Of a stretch of 64,000 nt of DNA, positions 19,250 through 28,516 are shown in pieces (position 1 is the first letter of the stretch; every line of letters begins with the position of its first letter). Under the pieces are notes generated by a model. It was not told the DNA's origin. It made no database searches and was given only the letters and a program-made list of their open reading frames with translations. The translations under genes were made by a program, and so were the position numbers. Source of the stretch: Rhizobium sp. 16-449-1b (GTDB taxonomy: Bacteria > Pseudomonadota > Alphaproteobacteria > Rhizobiales > Rhizobiaceae); the NCBI RefSeq assembly GCF_017741935.1, contig NZ_JAGHMH010000013.1, positions 248,001 through 312,000 of the forward strand, written 5' to 3'.

Positions 19250-21381
19250 GCGTGTCCCAGAACGTCGATGATGACGTCTCCCGCCATTGCGCCGATAATC
19301 GCTTCTCGAAGCGGTTCGATCTGCAAATCGCCAGCACGGAATGCTTCCACCTCGGCACGCAACGCCAGAACTTGAGCCTCTGAAATTACGGCCGGATCGG
19401 TATGAAATTTTAGCCGGTGATCAATCATGTTCGCCAGCACACGCCGGCTCAGAGGTTTGTGCGCGGTAAAAATCGCTTCAACCAGGTAGCTGGGGATTCG
19501 CGTTGTCCCTGTCACCAGCTTGGCAATTTGAATTGCCAGCCAGCCCTTCTTGGCATAACTCGCCATGGCGAGGATCCGCTTTCCGTAGATTGCCACATCG
19601 CCGGACCGCAGCTCCTCGGTCGCAGCAACAATGGTTGCGGCGTCGCTGTAGACTGAGTTGAGCACCGAAACTGTCAGCTCGACGTTCCCGGCTGCAACGA
19701 AGTCGACTTCGAACGTACGCGGCGCGTAGTGAACCGAAATCCAGTCGTTTCCATCCTTGAAGGCCGTCAAACGAGTGCGTCGTGCGACACCAGCTGCCTG
19801 CGAGCCGAGCGCCTTCTCTTTGGCACTCTTCAACGCATCAGGATCGTCCGGATGCGGGTCAGTGTTGAAAAAGGTGGCGTCCAGATCGGTCACGATCGCG
19901 CAACGTCGCCGAATACGATCATCGTGAAACAAAACTGCGACGTTCTCGAAACCAGTGCTGCGGATGTTGATCAGACTTATGCCCAGTTCGTCGAGGCTCA
20001 CACCCAGCACCTCTTTGACCAGCACCGGCACGAGGATTTCTTCGGCGTCGCCCTCGACCAGGATCACGCTTTTCGCGAACAGTAGATTGCTGCGGACAGC
20101 GTCAAGATAGCGCTGAATGCTGCGGATTTTTGGGGCTTCCAGGCCAGCACTCGGCTGGAACGCTTCGCAGCGCAAACCGCTCCGGCCCAAGATGTTGACA
20201 TTCTCGATGTTGCTAACTTCGGAAATTTGGGTCGAGTGCGTGGAGTATATCACCTGGGTGTCGGGATAGCTCAACCTGTCGAAAAGGGTTTTCTGAATAT
20301 GGGTATGAATGTGCGCCTCGGGTTCTTCAATGACTAGGAAGTTGGCGCAGGCCTGCTTTGCTTTCTGATATTTGAACTCGAGAAGCTTGAGGGTGAGAAA
20401 TATGAGGTTGGCGCCCCCGAGACTCAACTCGTTAATGGCTCCCTCGTATTGATCATCGGTCTCGCCAACAAACAATTTTAGAGATTGGAAAAGCCGATCC
20501 GCTTCACCCGGGACGGCCGATCGGACTGCGAGGCTCGCTGGCGAGTACGTTTCGCCGGCAGCATCCCGGATCGTTTGGCGAATGTCGGCCCGGATTTCTC
20601 CGACGTCGGGAATTGCTTCGATTTCACTGTTCAGTTCGTTCACTCGGTCAGTAATCGGGGCAAGCACTGCCGGATCCAAATCTCCGCTCTTGCTGCGCAG
20701 GAGCGTCAAAAGGGGATTTGTTCTCTGGCCCTGGAACTCACTGACTACATCACGAAGGGCTTGAATGAAGGTGAAGCAAACCTCCTTGCTGACCGACATT
20801 ATGCCTGGAACCCTTCCTCCAAGGGCTGCTGGATGAAGCTCTGCCGGAAACTGTACGGTCTCGAAATTTCCGACGAGTTCCTGGTACACAGCTGGATCAG
20901 AAAAGTCCGCGGTGCTTTTGCCTGTGAAGACGGTCTCGTAGTCGTCCAATGTGACCGCATTCAAGATTGCAGCCAACCCAGCGTGATCGTCTTCATCGAG
21001 TTGCGCCAAACGCGTCCGAACCGCGGCATTCGGTCGGAAAATGAGATTGTAGGTTGCCCGAGCGATCGCTTCGTCTTCGATAACTCCGGTCCCATGTAGG
21101 AAAAGTGCTTGTACGGCTTCGTCCTGAGACACCTCCGCAAATTCAATGCTGATGATGATCCAATGACCGCGCCAGTTGCCGATCCCGCGATGAAAATCGC
21201 TTTCCTCCATGCGATAGGCCCAGCGAAGAAAATCGTCGTCCAGCATCAGACGCATCGCGCGGAACAGATTGGTCTTGCCCGACCCGTTTTCACCGATGAT
21301 GGTGTTTATGCCTTTGTTGAAATGAAAACTTGCGCGCTCGAAATTTCGATAATTTACAAGCTGAACGCGGGAGATATGCAT
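19246..21381 (-). CDS. gajA: OLD-family ATPase-TOPRIM nuclease, GajA-like Gabija subunit
   Basis: The 711-aa protein has an ABC-type ATPase with IIGENGSGKTNLF (residues ~28-40), signature-like LSLGGANLIFLTLKLLE and Walker B FLVIEEPEAHIH. A TOPRIM nuclease domain follows, with VILVEGDAEEILVPV (acidic Glu) and AIVTDLDATFF (DxD). This is the class 2 OLD arrangement. MHISRVQLVNYRNF at 21381 is taken as the start because OLD proteins open this way; a GTG 39 bases upstream is in frame. Its stop is coupled to gajB. Gabija GajA nicks phage DNA when nucleotides are depleted. At 711 aa it exceeds the roughly 580-aa Bacillus protein. Confidence 0.85.
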   Translation of the reverse strand: MHISRVQLVNYRNFERASFHFNKGINTIIGENGSGKTNLFRAMRLMLDDDFLRWAYRMEESDFHRGIGNWRGHWIIISIEFAEVSQDEAVQALFLHGTGVIEDEAIARATYNLIFRPNAAVRTRLAQLDEDDHAGLAAILNAVTLDDYETVFTGKSTADFSDPAVYQELVGNFETVQFPAELHPAALGGRVPGIMSVSKEVCFTFIQALRDVVSEFQGQRTNPLLTLLRSKSGDLDPAVLAPITDRVNELNSEIEAIPDVGEIRADIRQTIRDAAGETYSPASLAVRSAVPGEADRLFQSLKLFVGETDDQYEGAINELSLGGANLIFLTLKLLEFKYQKAKQACANFLVIEEPEAHIHTHIQKTLFDRLSYPDTQVIYSTHSTQISEVSNIENVNILGRSGLRCEAFQPSAGLEAPKIRSIQRYLDAVRSNLLFAKSVILVEGDAEEILVPVLVKEVLGVSLDELGISLINIRSTGFENVAVLFHDDRIRRRCAIVTDLDATFFNTDPHPDDPDALKSAKEKALGSQAAGVARRTRLTAFKDGNDWISVHYAPRTFEVDFVAAGNVELTVSVLNSVYSDAATIVAATEELRSGDVAIYGKRILAMASYAKKGWLAIQIAKLVTGTTRIPSYLVEAIFTAHKPLSRRVLANMIDHRLKFHTDPAVISEAQVLALRAEVEAFRAGDLQIEPLREAIIGAMAGDVIIDVLGHA

Positions 21382-21523
21382 GTGGCACCGTTGGTGAATC
21401 GCAGATGAGGAAATGTACACGCAAAACGGGATAGTTGCATCGACTTGAGCGATGGTTCAACTCCCATCCACCATCGGAATGCCAGCGACGGCCTAAGCCT
21501 CTCGACGGGTCCTGATCGAGGGA

Positions 21524-22309
21524 TCACTGGCGATTGAGGAGGAACACCGCCAGACTGCAGGCAACACTCACGACGAGCTCCGCCTCCGCGGCACTCGCGT
21601 TGCGCCCCTCTTGGACATGGCGGCCGTTCTGTGATGCATATCCCCAAAGTTTATGGACGGCCTCGCCGAGTGGAGGCGTGAAGGAGAGGCTGTTGATGAT
21701 TTGGCCCAGATTGAGATTGGGCGAGTTGGTCATGTCGCGCGCAACACATTCCAGAGCTGCCATAGAGTGCTGAATCGCTCCAGTTCGATCTGGCTCCGGG
21801 CGTCGGGAAATGTCTCTGAGGGCTTCTCGAATTTCGCCGGCGGCCGTGTAACGACCAGTTTGCGCGAACGCTTCCACAGCCTGTTGCGTGGCGATCTCGA
21901 ATGTCTGGTCACCGCGGAATACAATGCCGTCAGGATCCTTCAGTTCCCAGCCGATACCCTTTTCCTTGAAGACACGGTTGAGGTCGTTTTCAAACTGGTC
22001 TTGCTGATCTGGCCGATATTCGAATGAGCGCCAGATCGCTTCTGCGACGTCATAAACCTTGTACCATTCGCAGTTGGCCAGAAGGCCCAGCACTTCCTCC
22101 CAGATGTTCGGATATTCGCTCCAATTATTGGGATCGGGGACCTCCAACAAGATGTCGCATACGATTGCCCGGATTGCCCTGGGGCCAAGCTGGCAGTTCC
22201 GGGCGATGCTCGCGACCTGAAACCGCAAGAAGTCCGGCGCGTCTTCGCGAACAGTGATTTTCGCATCCGGCGCACCGTAACCATGCCTGTCGGAAAAGAA
22301 ACGGTTCAT
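21524..22309 (-). CDS. AbiJ-NTD4 / abortive-infection-like protein
   Basis: The 261-aa protein starts MNRFFSDRHGYGAPD, the F-S-D/E-R-x-G-Y opening that I associate with AbiJ N-terminal domain 4 proteins. The C-terminal part is helical and HEPN-like (HKLWGYASQNGRHVQEGRNA, then VVSVACSLAVFLLNRQ). Such proteins are abortive-infection effectors or sensors near phage-defence systems. GGAGAAAAT precedes the ATG. It lies 142 bases upstream of gajA in the same direction and is divergent from the DUF6035 gene. It may be a separate system or an accessory of the Gabija pair. Confidence 0.7.
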   Translation of the reverse strand: MNRFFSDRHGYGAPDAKITVREDAPDFLRFQVASIARNCQLGPRAIRAIVCDILLEVPDPNNWSEYPNIWEEVLGLLANCEWYKVYDVAEAIWRSFEYRPDQQDQFENDLNRVFKEKGIGWELKDPDGIVFRGDQTFEIATQQAVEAFAQTGRYTAAGEIREALRDISRRPEPDRTGAIQHSMAALECVARDMTNSPNLNLGQIINSLSFTPPLGEAVHKLWGYASQNGRHVQEGRNASAAEAELVVSVACSLAVFLLNRQ

Positions 22310-22415
22310 ATTTTCTCCGTCGGAGCAGTGTTGAACATTGAAGTTAGCGCATCTCGCATTCCGGAAAGCAACCGAATCTGCATATTTTAGCCGGCGTCAA
22401 AGTCGAGGTTGACCA

Positions 22416-23831
22416 ATGGGAAATGTTACTGTCGATCCACTTGCACTTGCTATGCCTGTACTAAGGCCGGAGATTGCCGAGATCCTGGATTTCGCGAGTG
22501 GCGAGTTTCTTGACGCCGCCGCCTACATAGCTGCGAAGCGATATGATCGGTTAGTTGCCGAACGTGTCGACATCCGCGAGGGCCTGGACAACAATCCGCG
22601 GTTTGGGTGCGCCCTTTGCGCAACCCCGGTCTATCTCGTCGCCTCAGGAAAGAAGCGCTTTTTCTTCCGCCATCGGCGCGAAGACGGTTCCTGCCCTTCA
22701 GTAACGCGGTCAGGGCTCTCACGTGCAGATATCCAAGCGCTGAAATATGATGGTCAGCGTGAGAGCCTCGCTCATCTCCGGATCAAGGAGCGAATTGTTC
22801 GAAGCCTTACGTGCGATCTCTCAAATAGCGAGATTGTATCGGAACGCCAGTGGAGGTCTGCACGGGACCCAGCTAGCCGGCGCCAACCAGATGTGCAGGC
22901 CATGACGGTGTTTGGCCGTGTCGCGTTCGAGGCGCAATTGTCGACCACCTTTCTCGATGTCGTTGCAGGTCGAAGAGCATTCTATCGGGATGAAGGCGCG
23001 TTATTGGTTTGGATCATGGCCGGCTTTGATCCTGACTATCGTCGCATGACCACCGATGACCTTCTATTCTCCAACAATTCAAACATTTTGGTCGTCGATG
23101 AAGAAACAACGGCGCGCTCGGAGGAAACCGGTACCTTTCATGTGCGAGTTCACTATCGTGTGCCCGAACTCTCGAAGGGCTTACTTGTCGACCATTGGAA
23201 ATCAACGATCTTCCCATTCCGAGACCTCAAAGTTGATCGGCAAAAGCAAACGGCTTGGGCGTTCGACTACCAAGGGCAGTCCGAGGAGCTCCTTCAAGTG
23301 GAAAGGGAGGCAAGTTCACGAGCAGATGACAGTTTGAGGGAACGGCTACTCGCGTTCTGGAAATCGCGAAATCAACAAACACCAGATCCAGTTTCTCGCG
23401 AAGCAGTCTGGCAAGGACTGATGAGGGACATTTCCGCCCGCGGCGTCACGCCACCGACTAACGACCGATACGATCGCGCCATCACGGGTCTCATAAATGG
23501 AATACTAAGTGCCAAGGAAGGATTTCCAATCGGATGGGATTTCAAGCACTTAGTTGAAGTTGCACATCGGGTATGTGACGGTTATCCGGAACATGTCCTG
23601 ACTATGGGCTATGCGATCCGGGTCTATGGGCGCGAAACGTTGATCAGTGCGCAGGACAAAAGTGGAAAATGGGCAAAACGCGCCCGATCTATTCGCAAGC
23701 TGATTCTTGAAGGCGATCAGCGCTACCTGCCGGACGAAGATACCCTTTCGTTTTTAAAGTTCGTTTTTCCGGAAGTCGGATCCAAAGTGGAAGCCTTTCT
23801 CACATCAGATCATGCAAAGTCGCGGTTGTAG
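22416..23831 (+). CDS. DUF6035/CoiA-like protein with zinc finger and nuclease-like core
   Basis: The 471-aa protein shows a CALC finger followed by FFFRHRREDGSCP (residues ~68-92), then KIKERIVR-like helices. A PD-(D/E)XK-like core follows with RRQPDVQAMTVFGRVAFEAQ (Asp and the E-x-Q segment). This layout matches DUF6035 and resembles competence protein CoiA. In CoiA-like proteins the core is thought to act on single-stranded DNA. The C-terminal 200 residues are helical and unassigned. It is divergent from the AbiJ gene (106-base gap) and sits in the defence island, so a nucleic-acid defence role is likely but inferred. Confidence 0.6.
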   Translation: MGNVTVDPLALAMPVLRPEIAEILDFASGEFLDAAAYIAAKRYDRLVAERVDIREGLDNNPRFGCALCATPVYLVASGKKRFFFRHRREDGSCPSVTRSGLSRADIQALKYDGQRESLAHLRIKERIVRSLTCDLSNSEIVSERQWRSARDPASRRQPDVQAMTVFGRVAFEAQLSTTFLDVVAGRRAFYRDEGALLVWIMAGFDPDYRRMTTDDLLFSNNSNILVVDEETTARSEETGTFHVRVHYRVPELSKGLLVDHWKSTIFPFRDLKVDRQKQTAWAFDYQGQSEELLQVEREASSRADDSLRERLLAFWKSRNQQTPDPVSREAVWQGLMRDISARGVTPPTNDRYDRAITGLINGILSAKEGFPIGWDFKHLVEVAHRVCDGYPEHVLTMGYAIRVYGRETLISAQDKSGKWAKRARSIRKLILEGDQRYLPDEDTLSFLKFVFPEVGSKVEAFLTSDHAKSRL

Positions 23832-24024
23832 GTGGCGGAATAGATATTGTGTGGTCGGAAACTGCGCCTGCCGACGTGACTTTGGCCGATCTTTTCCGCT
23901 CCCGCTAAGGCTGTCGAGGGATCTCGGGACTTAGCCTTACGGAGCTAACCCGCTTTTACGTGTCGTGATTCGGCTGTAGAAGTAATCCGATCATCCAACG
24001 CTTCTTTTGTCATAAGGAAACGTC

Positions 24025-25314
24025 TTGAATTCTTCGGACAAAGGCGACAGTCTTGAAGATGCGTTCTACCTATACCTTATGGGTCAGAAGGAACGCGGAG
24101 AACTGATCTATGGAGCTTACCCGCCAGAGAACTGCGAAATATTCCAGAAGAGGGAGTATTTTTGCAGAGAGCGCGAGGCCAATGTCGAGTTCGATATTGT
24201 CTTGGAGCTCCGCGCCACAGGCCGTTTGAAACCGCTTCTTCATGTCATCTTTGAGTGCAAGAATTACAGCGGCAGCATTCCAGAGCTCTACGTAAACGAC
24301 TTCTCGTCAAAGATCGGCCGCATCTTTCCTCATTCAGCGAAGGGGGTCATGGTGATATCTTCGCGTCTGCAATCCGGCGCAGAGAAAGTCGCGAAGAACA
24401 AAGGACTGGGGATCGTAAAATACGATCCTCTTGGCCTCGAAATCATCGCGGACCGCAAAGCGCGGCCCTATATCGAGCATGGCTTAGCAGAACGGCAGAT
24501 CTTTCGAAGCGACGCGCCGCCCAAATCGCTCAAATTTTCCGCGTATTTCGATGGAAAATTCTTTGGCAGCATCGGCCAGCTGTTAGGAGATCTACACCCT
24601 GAGCTATCAGATGGGGCGGGGACACGCCTCAAGTCGATCCCTTTTCTGCCTGCTGCTACCATTCAACATGCGGTTCAGGACGTCCTGAAGTCTATCGACT
24701 ACGGTGGTGGACCAGTGGACCTTGAGAGGATCTGCCGCACACTTTCGATAAACCTGCAGATCTCGGATCGGCGCATCCTAGATGCCGACGGAGCACAAAT
24801 CCTTGGTTCCGCTTATTTCGATCGGAAGGAAATCCACGTCAACGCAGATGGATACCTTTACCGAGAGCGCTTCACCCTGGGCCACGAGATCGGCCATTTC
24901 GCCTTGCAGCATCAGGTCTACTTGAGCTCCGAAAACATCATCGAGCGTGATCTTTTGATCACGAAAGAGGCTGACGCGGGCTTCAATATCGAGCGGTTGG
25001 AGTTTCAAGCAAATGCATTTTCGTCCAGCCTCCTTCTACCCGAGGACGTCTTCAAGCGAATGACAGTTCAATATCGCAGGGACATCGGCATGCGGGATAG
25101 AGGCCATGGCTATATTTTCGTCGACGACCAGCCCTCTAATATTTCGGACTATGATCAACTGCTGTCCAGTCTCTCCACCTATTTCGAGGCATCGAAACGG
25201 GCGGTGGAAGTGAAGTTCAAACAGCTTGGTCTGTTGACCGACCTTAGAAAGAGAAACCAGAAGCAACCGGTCCCGCAGCTACTCGATAGTCTGATTTCCA
25301 AGTGGAATCCCTGA
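24025..25314 (+). CDS. Mrr-like nuclease domain fused to ImmA/IrrE metallopeptidase
   Basis: The 429-aa protein has two parts. Residues ~1-150 form a restriction-endonuclease-like fold with FDIVLEL (Asp57) and VIFECKNYSG (E77-x-K79), a PD-(D/E)XK site. Residues ~210-345 form an ImmA/IrrE peptidase with TLGHEIGHFALQH (HEIGH at 287-291) and the third-ligand helix ERLEFQANAFSSSLLLPE. ImmA-type peptidases cleave repressors when a stress signal appears. The TTG start has AAGGAAA 7 bases upstream; no ATG gives a comparable site. It heads a co-directional three-gene set. The tethered nuclease could be the damage or phage-DNA sensor, or the effector. Confidence 0.75.
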   Translation: MNSSDKGDSLEDAFYLYLMGQKERGELIYGAYPPENCEIFQKREYFCREREANVEFDIVLELRATGRLKPLLHVIFECKNYSGSIPELYVNDFSSKIGRIFPHSAKGVMVISSRLQSGAEKVAKNKGLGIVKYDPLGLEIIADRKARPYIEHGLAERQIFRSDAPPKSLKFSAYFDGKFFGSIGQLLGDLHPELSDGAGTRLKSIPFLPAATIQHAVQDVLKSIDYGGGPVDLERICRTLSINLQISDRRILDADGAQILGSAYFDRKEIHVNADGYLYRERFTLGHEIGHFALQHQVYLSSENIIERDLLITKEADAGFNIERLEFQANAFSSSLLLPEDVFKRMTVQYRRDIGMRDRGHGYIFVDDQPSNISDYDQLLSSLSTYFEASKRAVEVKFKQLGLLTDLRKRNQKQPVPQLLDSLISKWNP

Positions 25315-25406
25315 TCCGGCCCGGCTCTTAGAGATGGGAGCCCGTGACCGCTGGCATGGTGGAGCGGAGTGAATCCCGACAGACAAGTGAGTCAAAAGGT
25401 GCTCTT

Positions 25407-26015
25407 ATGACGATACAATCCAAGCCCAGAAACACGCTTCTGCGAAGCGCCGGCCTCACTGCGAAGAAGCTGTGCTCGATTGGAGCCGTTGCGATCCTCG
25501 CCTCGCACACCGAGCATTATGCTGAGCGGGCAATCTGGGAACTGGATGGACAACCGGTCAAAGGTCTAAGGCCACGAACGGATGCAAAGCCAATCGCAGA
25601 GCTTATCAACATGCTCGGTGAGCTCGGCCAGTCATCGACCAAGCCTGGGCTTGGTGCGCTGATTGAACAGTGGGCCAAATCGGCCAAGCTCTGCTTTTCT
25701 TGCCGAAACAGCATCATGCACGGCACGACGGCTTACATGGACCAAGAGTTTACAGTTTTCGCGCGCAACCTGCCCACTGCGGGAGTTGTCCGGAAACGGG
25801 ATCCATCGGATTTCTATGCTTCCCAGCACACTCTCGACCTGCTTGAGGAAGCTTTCGAGTACCTTCTCAACGGAATTCACCTGATTTGGCTAGCGGGTCA
25901 AGCCTCCGTACCCCTTGGCGACGCGGAGGAACCGCTGGCCCATCTCCGGCGCGCTTGGTCTATCGGGGCGGAGCTTGATAATCTCGCGGCAGCTGTGACG
26001 CACGAGAAATACTAG
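25407..26015 (+). CDS. Small HEPN-domain protein (putative RNase effector)
   Basis: The 202-aa helical protein contains CRNSIMHGT near residues 99-107, the RN-x3-H motif of HEPN ribonucleases and toxins. ATG 25407 is preferred because AAAGGTG lies 7 bases before it; an upstream GTG at 25344 would add 21 weak residues. It follows the nuclease-peptidase gene by 92 bases in the same direction. HEPN proteins often act as abortive RNases released by a sensor, so an upstream peptidase that cuts a regulator would fit. No exact family match is known to me. Confidence 0.6.
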   Translation: MTIQSKPRNTLLRSAGLTAKKLCSIGAVAILASHTEHYAERAIWELDGQPVKGLRPRTDAKPIAELINMLGELGQSSTKPGLGALIEQWAKSAKLCFSCRNSIMHGTTAYMDQEFTVFARNLPTAGVVRKRDPSDFYASQHTLDLLEEAFEYLLNGIHLIWLAGQASVPLGDAEEPLAHLRRAWSIGAELDNLAAAVTHEKY

Positions 26016-26132
26016 CTGAGATGTGCGGAACACAGTGGAGGGGCGAGATTGTCGTGAACCAGTGCTTGCGCATGGTCTTTATTGGGGAGCACTTTCGGTA
26101 ACTTCAGAGGTCGAGGCCTCGTGCGGAGATAA

Positions 26133-27083
26133 ATGATGCTAAGAGCAACGAAAGAAGAAGAGGACGACGTTCGCGGGTACTTCGAATGGCAAGCTTCCGA
26201 GCTTGAGATCACCTTCCTGCAGAAGGTTTACGTCGAGACAATCCTTGGTACGCCACATGCCGTTTGGGACATCCATACAACCAAGGACCGATGGTGGGTG
26301 ATAACAAATCCGCATAACCTCTACTCCCAAGAGCAGTTTCCAAACATGGATCTCTGCTTCACTTTCCACATGGGATTGCTCATCAGGAAACCGAAGGAAC
26401 GACCTCAAGATCAAGTTCCTGAAGCCATGCGGCTGCTCCCTTTCGGGACAACGTTCGCGAAACTCCGTGATGCCCATGACTCGCTTCCCAGCGCGATGCG
26501 GCTCTCTGATTTTCAGACAATTGGAGTTAGGTCTCGGGAAGTGATGCTGGACTTCATCGCCGCTGCCCAGGACTCTGTGCGATGGACCGCGGATCCTCCG
26601 AAACGAGAAAACTTTAGGGGTTGGATCGAGATCATTATCAACGACCTTTATCCAGGTGACACGAACAAGGAACGGCGCGGCCTACTGAAAGGTGCTGCAG
26701 AGTCGGCCTGGACCTTTGCAAACTGGCTTGCGCATTCCAAATCATCGACTTGGCGAGACGCCGAGCTGGCTCTCTCAATGATGGATTTTGCTGTCGGAAA
26801 CATCAGCTCCATCATTCTCCACGAAATCCGTGGCGTTCCATCGGCCTGCCCCGAGTGCGGCTCCTCCCATCTACATCCGGAGGTCGGAGAATACGAAAAC
26901 GATGCCGGCCGACTTTGGGAGCGACCGATATGTATGGGATGCGGGTGGCAAGGTCGGGCGATTCCTATTCTCAGCGCCCTTGAACTAAAGGATCTGGTCA
27001 CCCGCCAAGGCGGGCATAGCTCTGACGAGCACTCTATCATGACACAGCCATTGAGATCCATGAGAAGGCCGGACGACACGTAA
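26133..27083 (+). CDS. Unknown protein with C-terminal zinc ribbon
   Basis: The 316-aa protein has an alpha/beta N-terminal part (AVWDIHTTKDRWWVITNPHN). A helical middle (SAWTFANWLAHSKSSTWRDA then ELALSMMDFAV) looks like the HEPN-type helical pairs of defence islands. A zinc ribbon with CPEC at 239-242 and CMGC at 267-270 follows. CGGAGA precedes tandem ATGs. It follows the HEPN gene by 117 bases and is probably the third member of that set. I cannot assign a function. Nucleic-acid or protein binding by the ribbon is the only reasonable guess. Confidence 0.55.
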   Translation: MMLRATKEEEDDVRGYFEWQASELEITFLQKVYVETILGTPHAVWDIHTTKDRWWVITNPHNLYSQEQFPNMDLCFTFHMGLLIRKPKERPQDQVPEAMRLLPFGTTFAKLRDAHDSLPSAMRLSDFQTIGVRSREVMLDFIAAAQDSVRWTADPPKRENFRGWIEIIINDLYPGDTNKERRGLLKGAAESAWTFANWLAHSKSSTWRDAELALSMMDFAVGNISSIILHEIRGVPSACPECGSSHLHPEVGEYENDAGRLWERPICMGCGWQGRAIPILSALELKDLVTRQGGHSSDEHSIMTQPLRSMRRPDDT

Positions 27084-27613
27084 GTCTCGAATACAGCATA
27101 CCGGAATTAGTGGTCACCGGCGCGGCGTGAGCTGCCAATCTGCAACGCCTTTATTTCTGTGATTCAGGCTTTTCCGCGTAGAGTCTCCTTCCGCCCCATA
27201 TCAGCTGTTCCCGAGAGCAAGTAGCTGCTGTTACAGGGCAATTCGGCGCGATCCTATAGGCGAGACGACGTGGCCGGCGGTTCGAGTCCGTTCAAGAGCA
27301 TTCAGCGAGACTCGCCGTCGTCATGTGAAGCTGAATTTCAAACTGAGTGCATTTCTTGCTCTGCTCAGCTTCGACGAAGCAACCGCTGACTAATGGCGGC
27401 AATAGCATCCTATCTCGGCGCCTCGTAGCTTCGTAGGTATTCCGAGGATCAATAACGATCTCAGCCACGTCTGCGGACAGCCGCGCGGCGCATAACCAAC
27501 GCTGTTTGCGGGGGGTGACCAAGTTGTCTCAGGTACTGATCTCTCAATACTTTGCCAAAGTGTCAACCGTATCGACACGACTTCGACCGCGCCCGTTTGA
27601 AAAATATCTAGGG
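27084..27613. other. Intergenic region at the right edge of the defence island
   Basis: No gene is supported. A tRNA T-arm-like segment occurs at 27276-27292 (GGCGG, loop TTCGAGT, CCGTT), followed by an acceptor-like CAAGAGC. No anticodon arm or matching GCTCTTG 5' end exists upstream, so it is at best a tRNA 3' fragment. The rest should contain the cyo promoter. Confidence 0.35.
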
Positions 27614-28516
27614 GTGACGGCCGCGAAACCGATTGCGAACGTTATCCTCACGCTGCTCTTCCTTGATGTCTTATCGGGGTGCTCCGGAGGGATTATGGAT
27701 CCGCACGGCCCGACAACGGCAGCCGAACGCCAGATTCTTCTGAATTCCGTCGTGATCATGCTTTGCATCATCGTACCTGTTTTCGCTGCCACGCTTCTGG
27801 TTGCGTGGTGGTATCGCGAGGGAAATCGCCAGGCCCGCTACCGTCCCGAGTGGACCTATTCCGGAAAGGTCGAGATCGTCATTTGGGGCATTCCTGCGAT
27901 GGTCATCATGCTGCTCGGGGGCATTGCATGGATCGGAAGCCACGAACTTGACCCTGCACGTGCGCTGGACTCCAAAGAGACACCATTGAACGTCGAGGTG
28001 GTCGCTCTCGATTGGAAATGGCTCTTCATCTATCCCGACCAGGGATTGGCGAGCGTCAACCGGCTCGTCGTACCCGTTGGCAGGCCTGTCTCGCTCAAGA
28101 TCACGTCGGCGACGGTGATGAATAGCTTCTTCGTCCCGCAGCTTGCGGGTCAGATCTATGCGATGTCCGGCATGACCACCCGACTCCATATGCTCGCCAT
28201 CCGGCAGGGACAGTTCGAGGGACTATCGGCGCAATTTAGCGGCGACGGCTTTTCAGGCATGCGGTTCAAGGTCGATGCTGTTGAACCTGCCGAGTTCGAC
28301 GGGTGGATTTCAGCCGTTCATCAGGGCGGGCGGGTTCTCGATGCAGCCGGTTATGCCGAACTCTCAAAACCAAGTCGCTACGTCGAGCCGGCGACATTCG
28401 GATGGGTCGCTGGCGACCTGTTCGACAATATAATTCATACGACAACCTTGCCGCAGGAAGAAGCTGACTTGAGCATTTGCCGTGGCGCCAGCTCGAATTC
28501 CAACGAAAGGCTATGA
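27614..28516 (+). CDS. cyoA: Cytochrome bo3 quinol oxidase subunit II
   Basis: This is the membrane-anchored lipoprotein subunit of a heme-copper quinol oxidase. A signal sequence ends in the lipobox VLSGC. Two transmembrane helices follow (VVIMLCIIVPVFAATLLVAW and IVIWGIPAMVIMLLGGIAW), then the cupredoxin domain (VEVVALDWKWLFIYPDQGLA). CuA cysteines are absent, so the donor is quinol, not cytochrome c. GTG 27614 gives a normal-length signal (300 aa total); the frame stays open to a TTG at 27506, which would add 36 odd residues. It overlaps the next gene start by 4 bases. Confidence 0.88.
   Translation: MTAAKPIANVILTLLFLDVLSGCSGGIMDPHGPTTAAERQILLNSVVIMLCIIVPVFAATLLVAWWYREGNRQARYRPEWTYSGKVEIVIWGIPAMVIMLLGGIAWIGSHELDPARALDSKETPLNVEVVALDWKWLFIYPDQGLASVNRLVVPVGRPVSLKITSATVMNSFFVPQLAGQIYAMSGMTTRLHMLAIRQGQFEGLSAQFSGDGFSGMRFKVDAVEPAEFDGWISAVHQGGRVLDAAGYAELSKPSRYVEPATFGWVAGDLFDNIIHTTTLPQEEADLSICRGASSNSNERL

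Noticed and set aside
25344-25406. GTG 25344 as start of the HEPN protein
   Set aside because: It adds a polar, unconserved-looking stretch, while ATG 25407 has a better-placed ribosome site.
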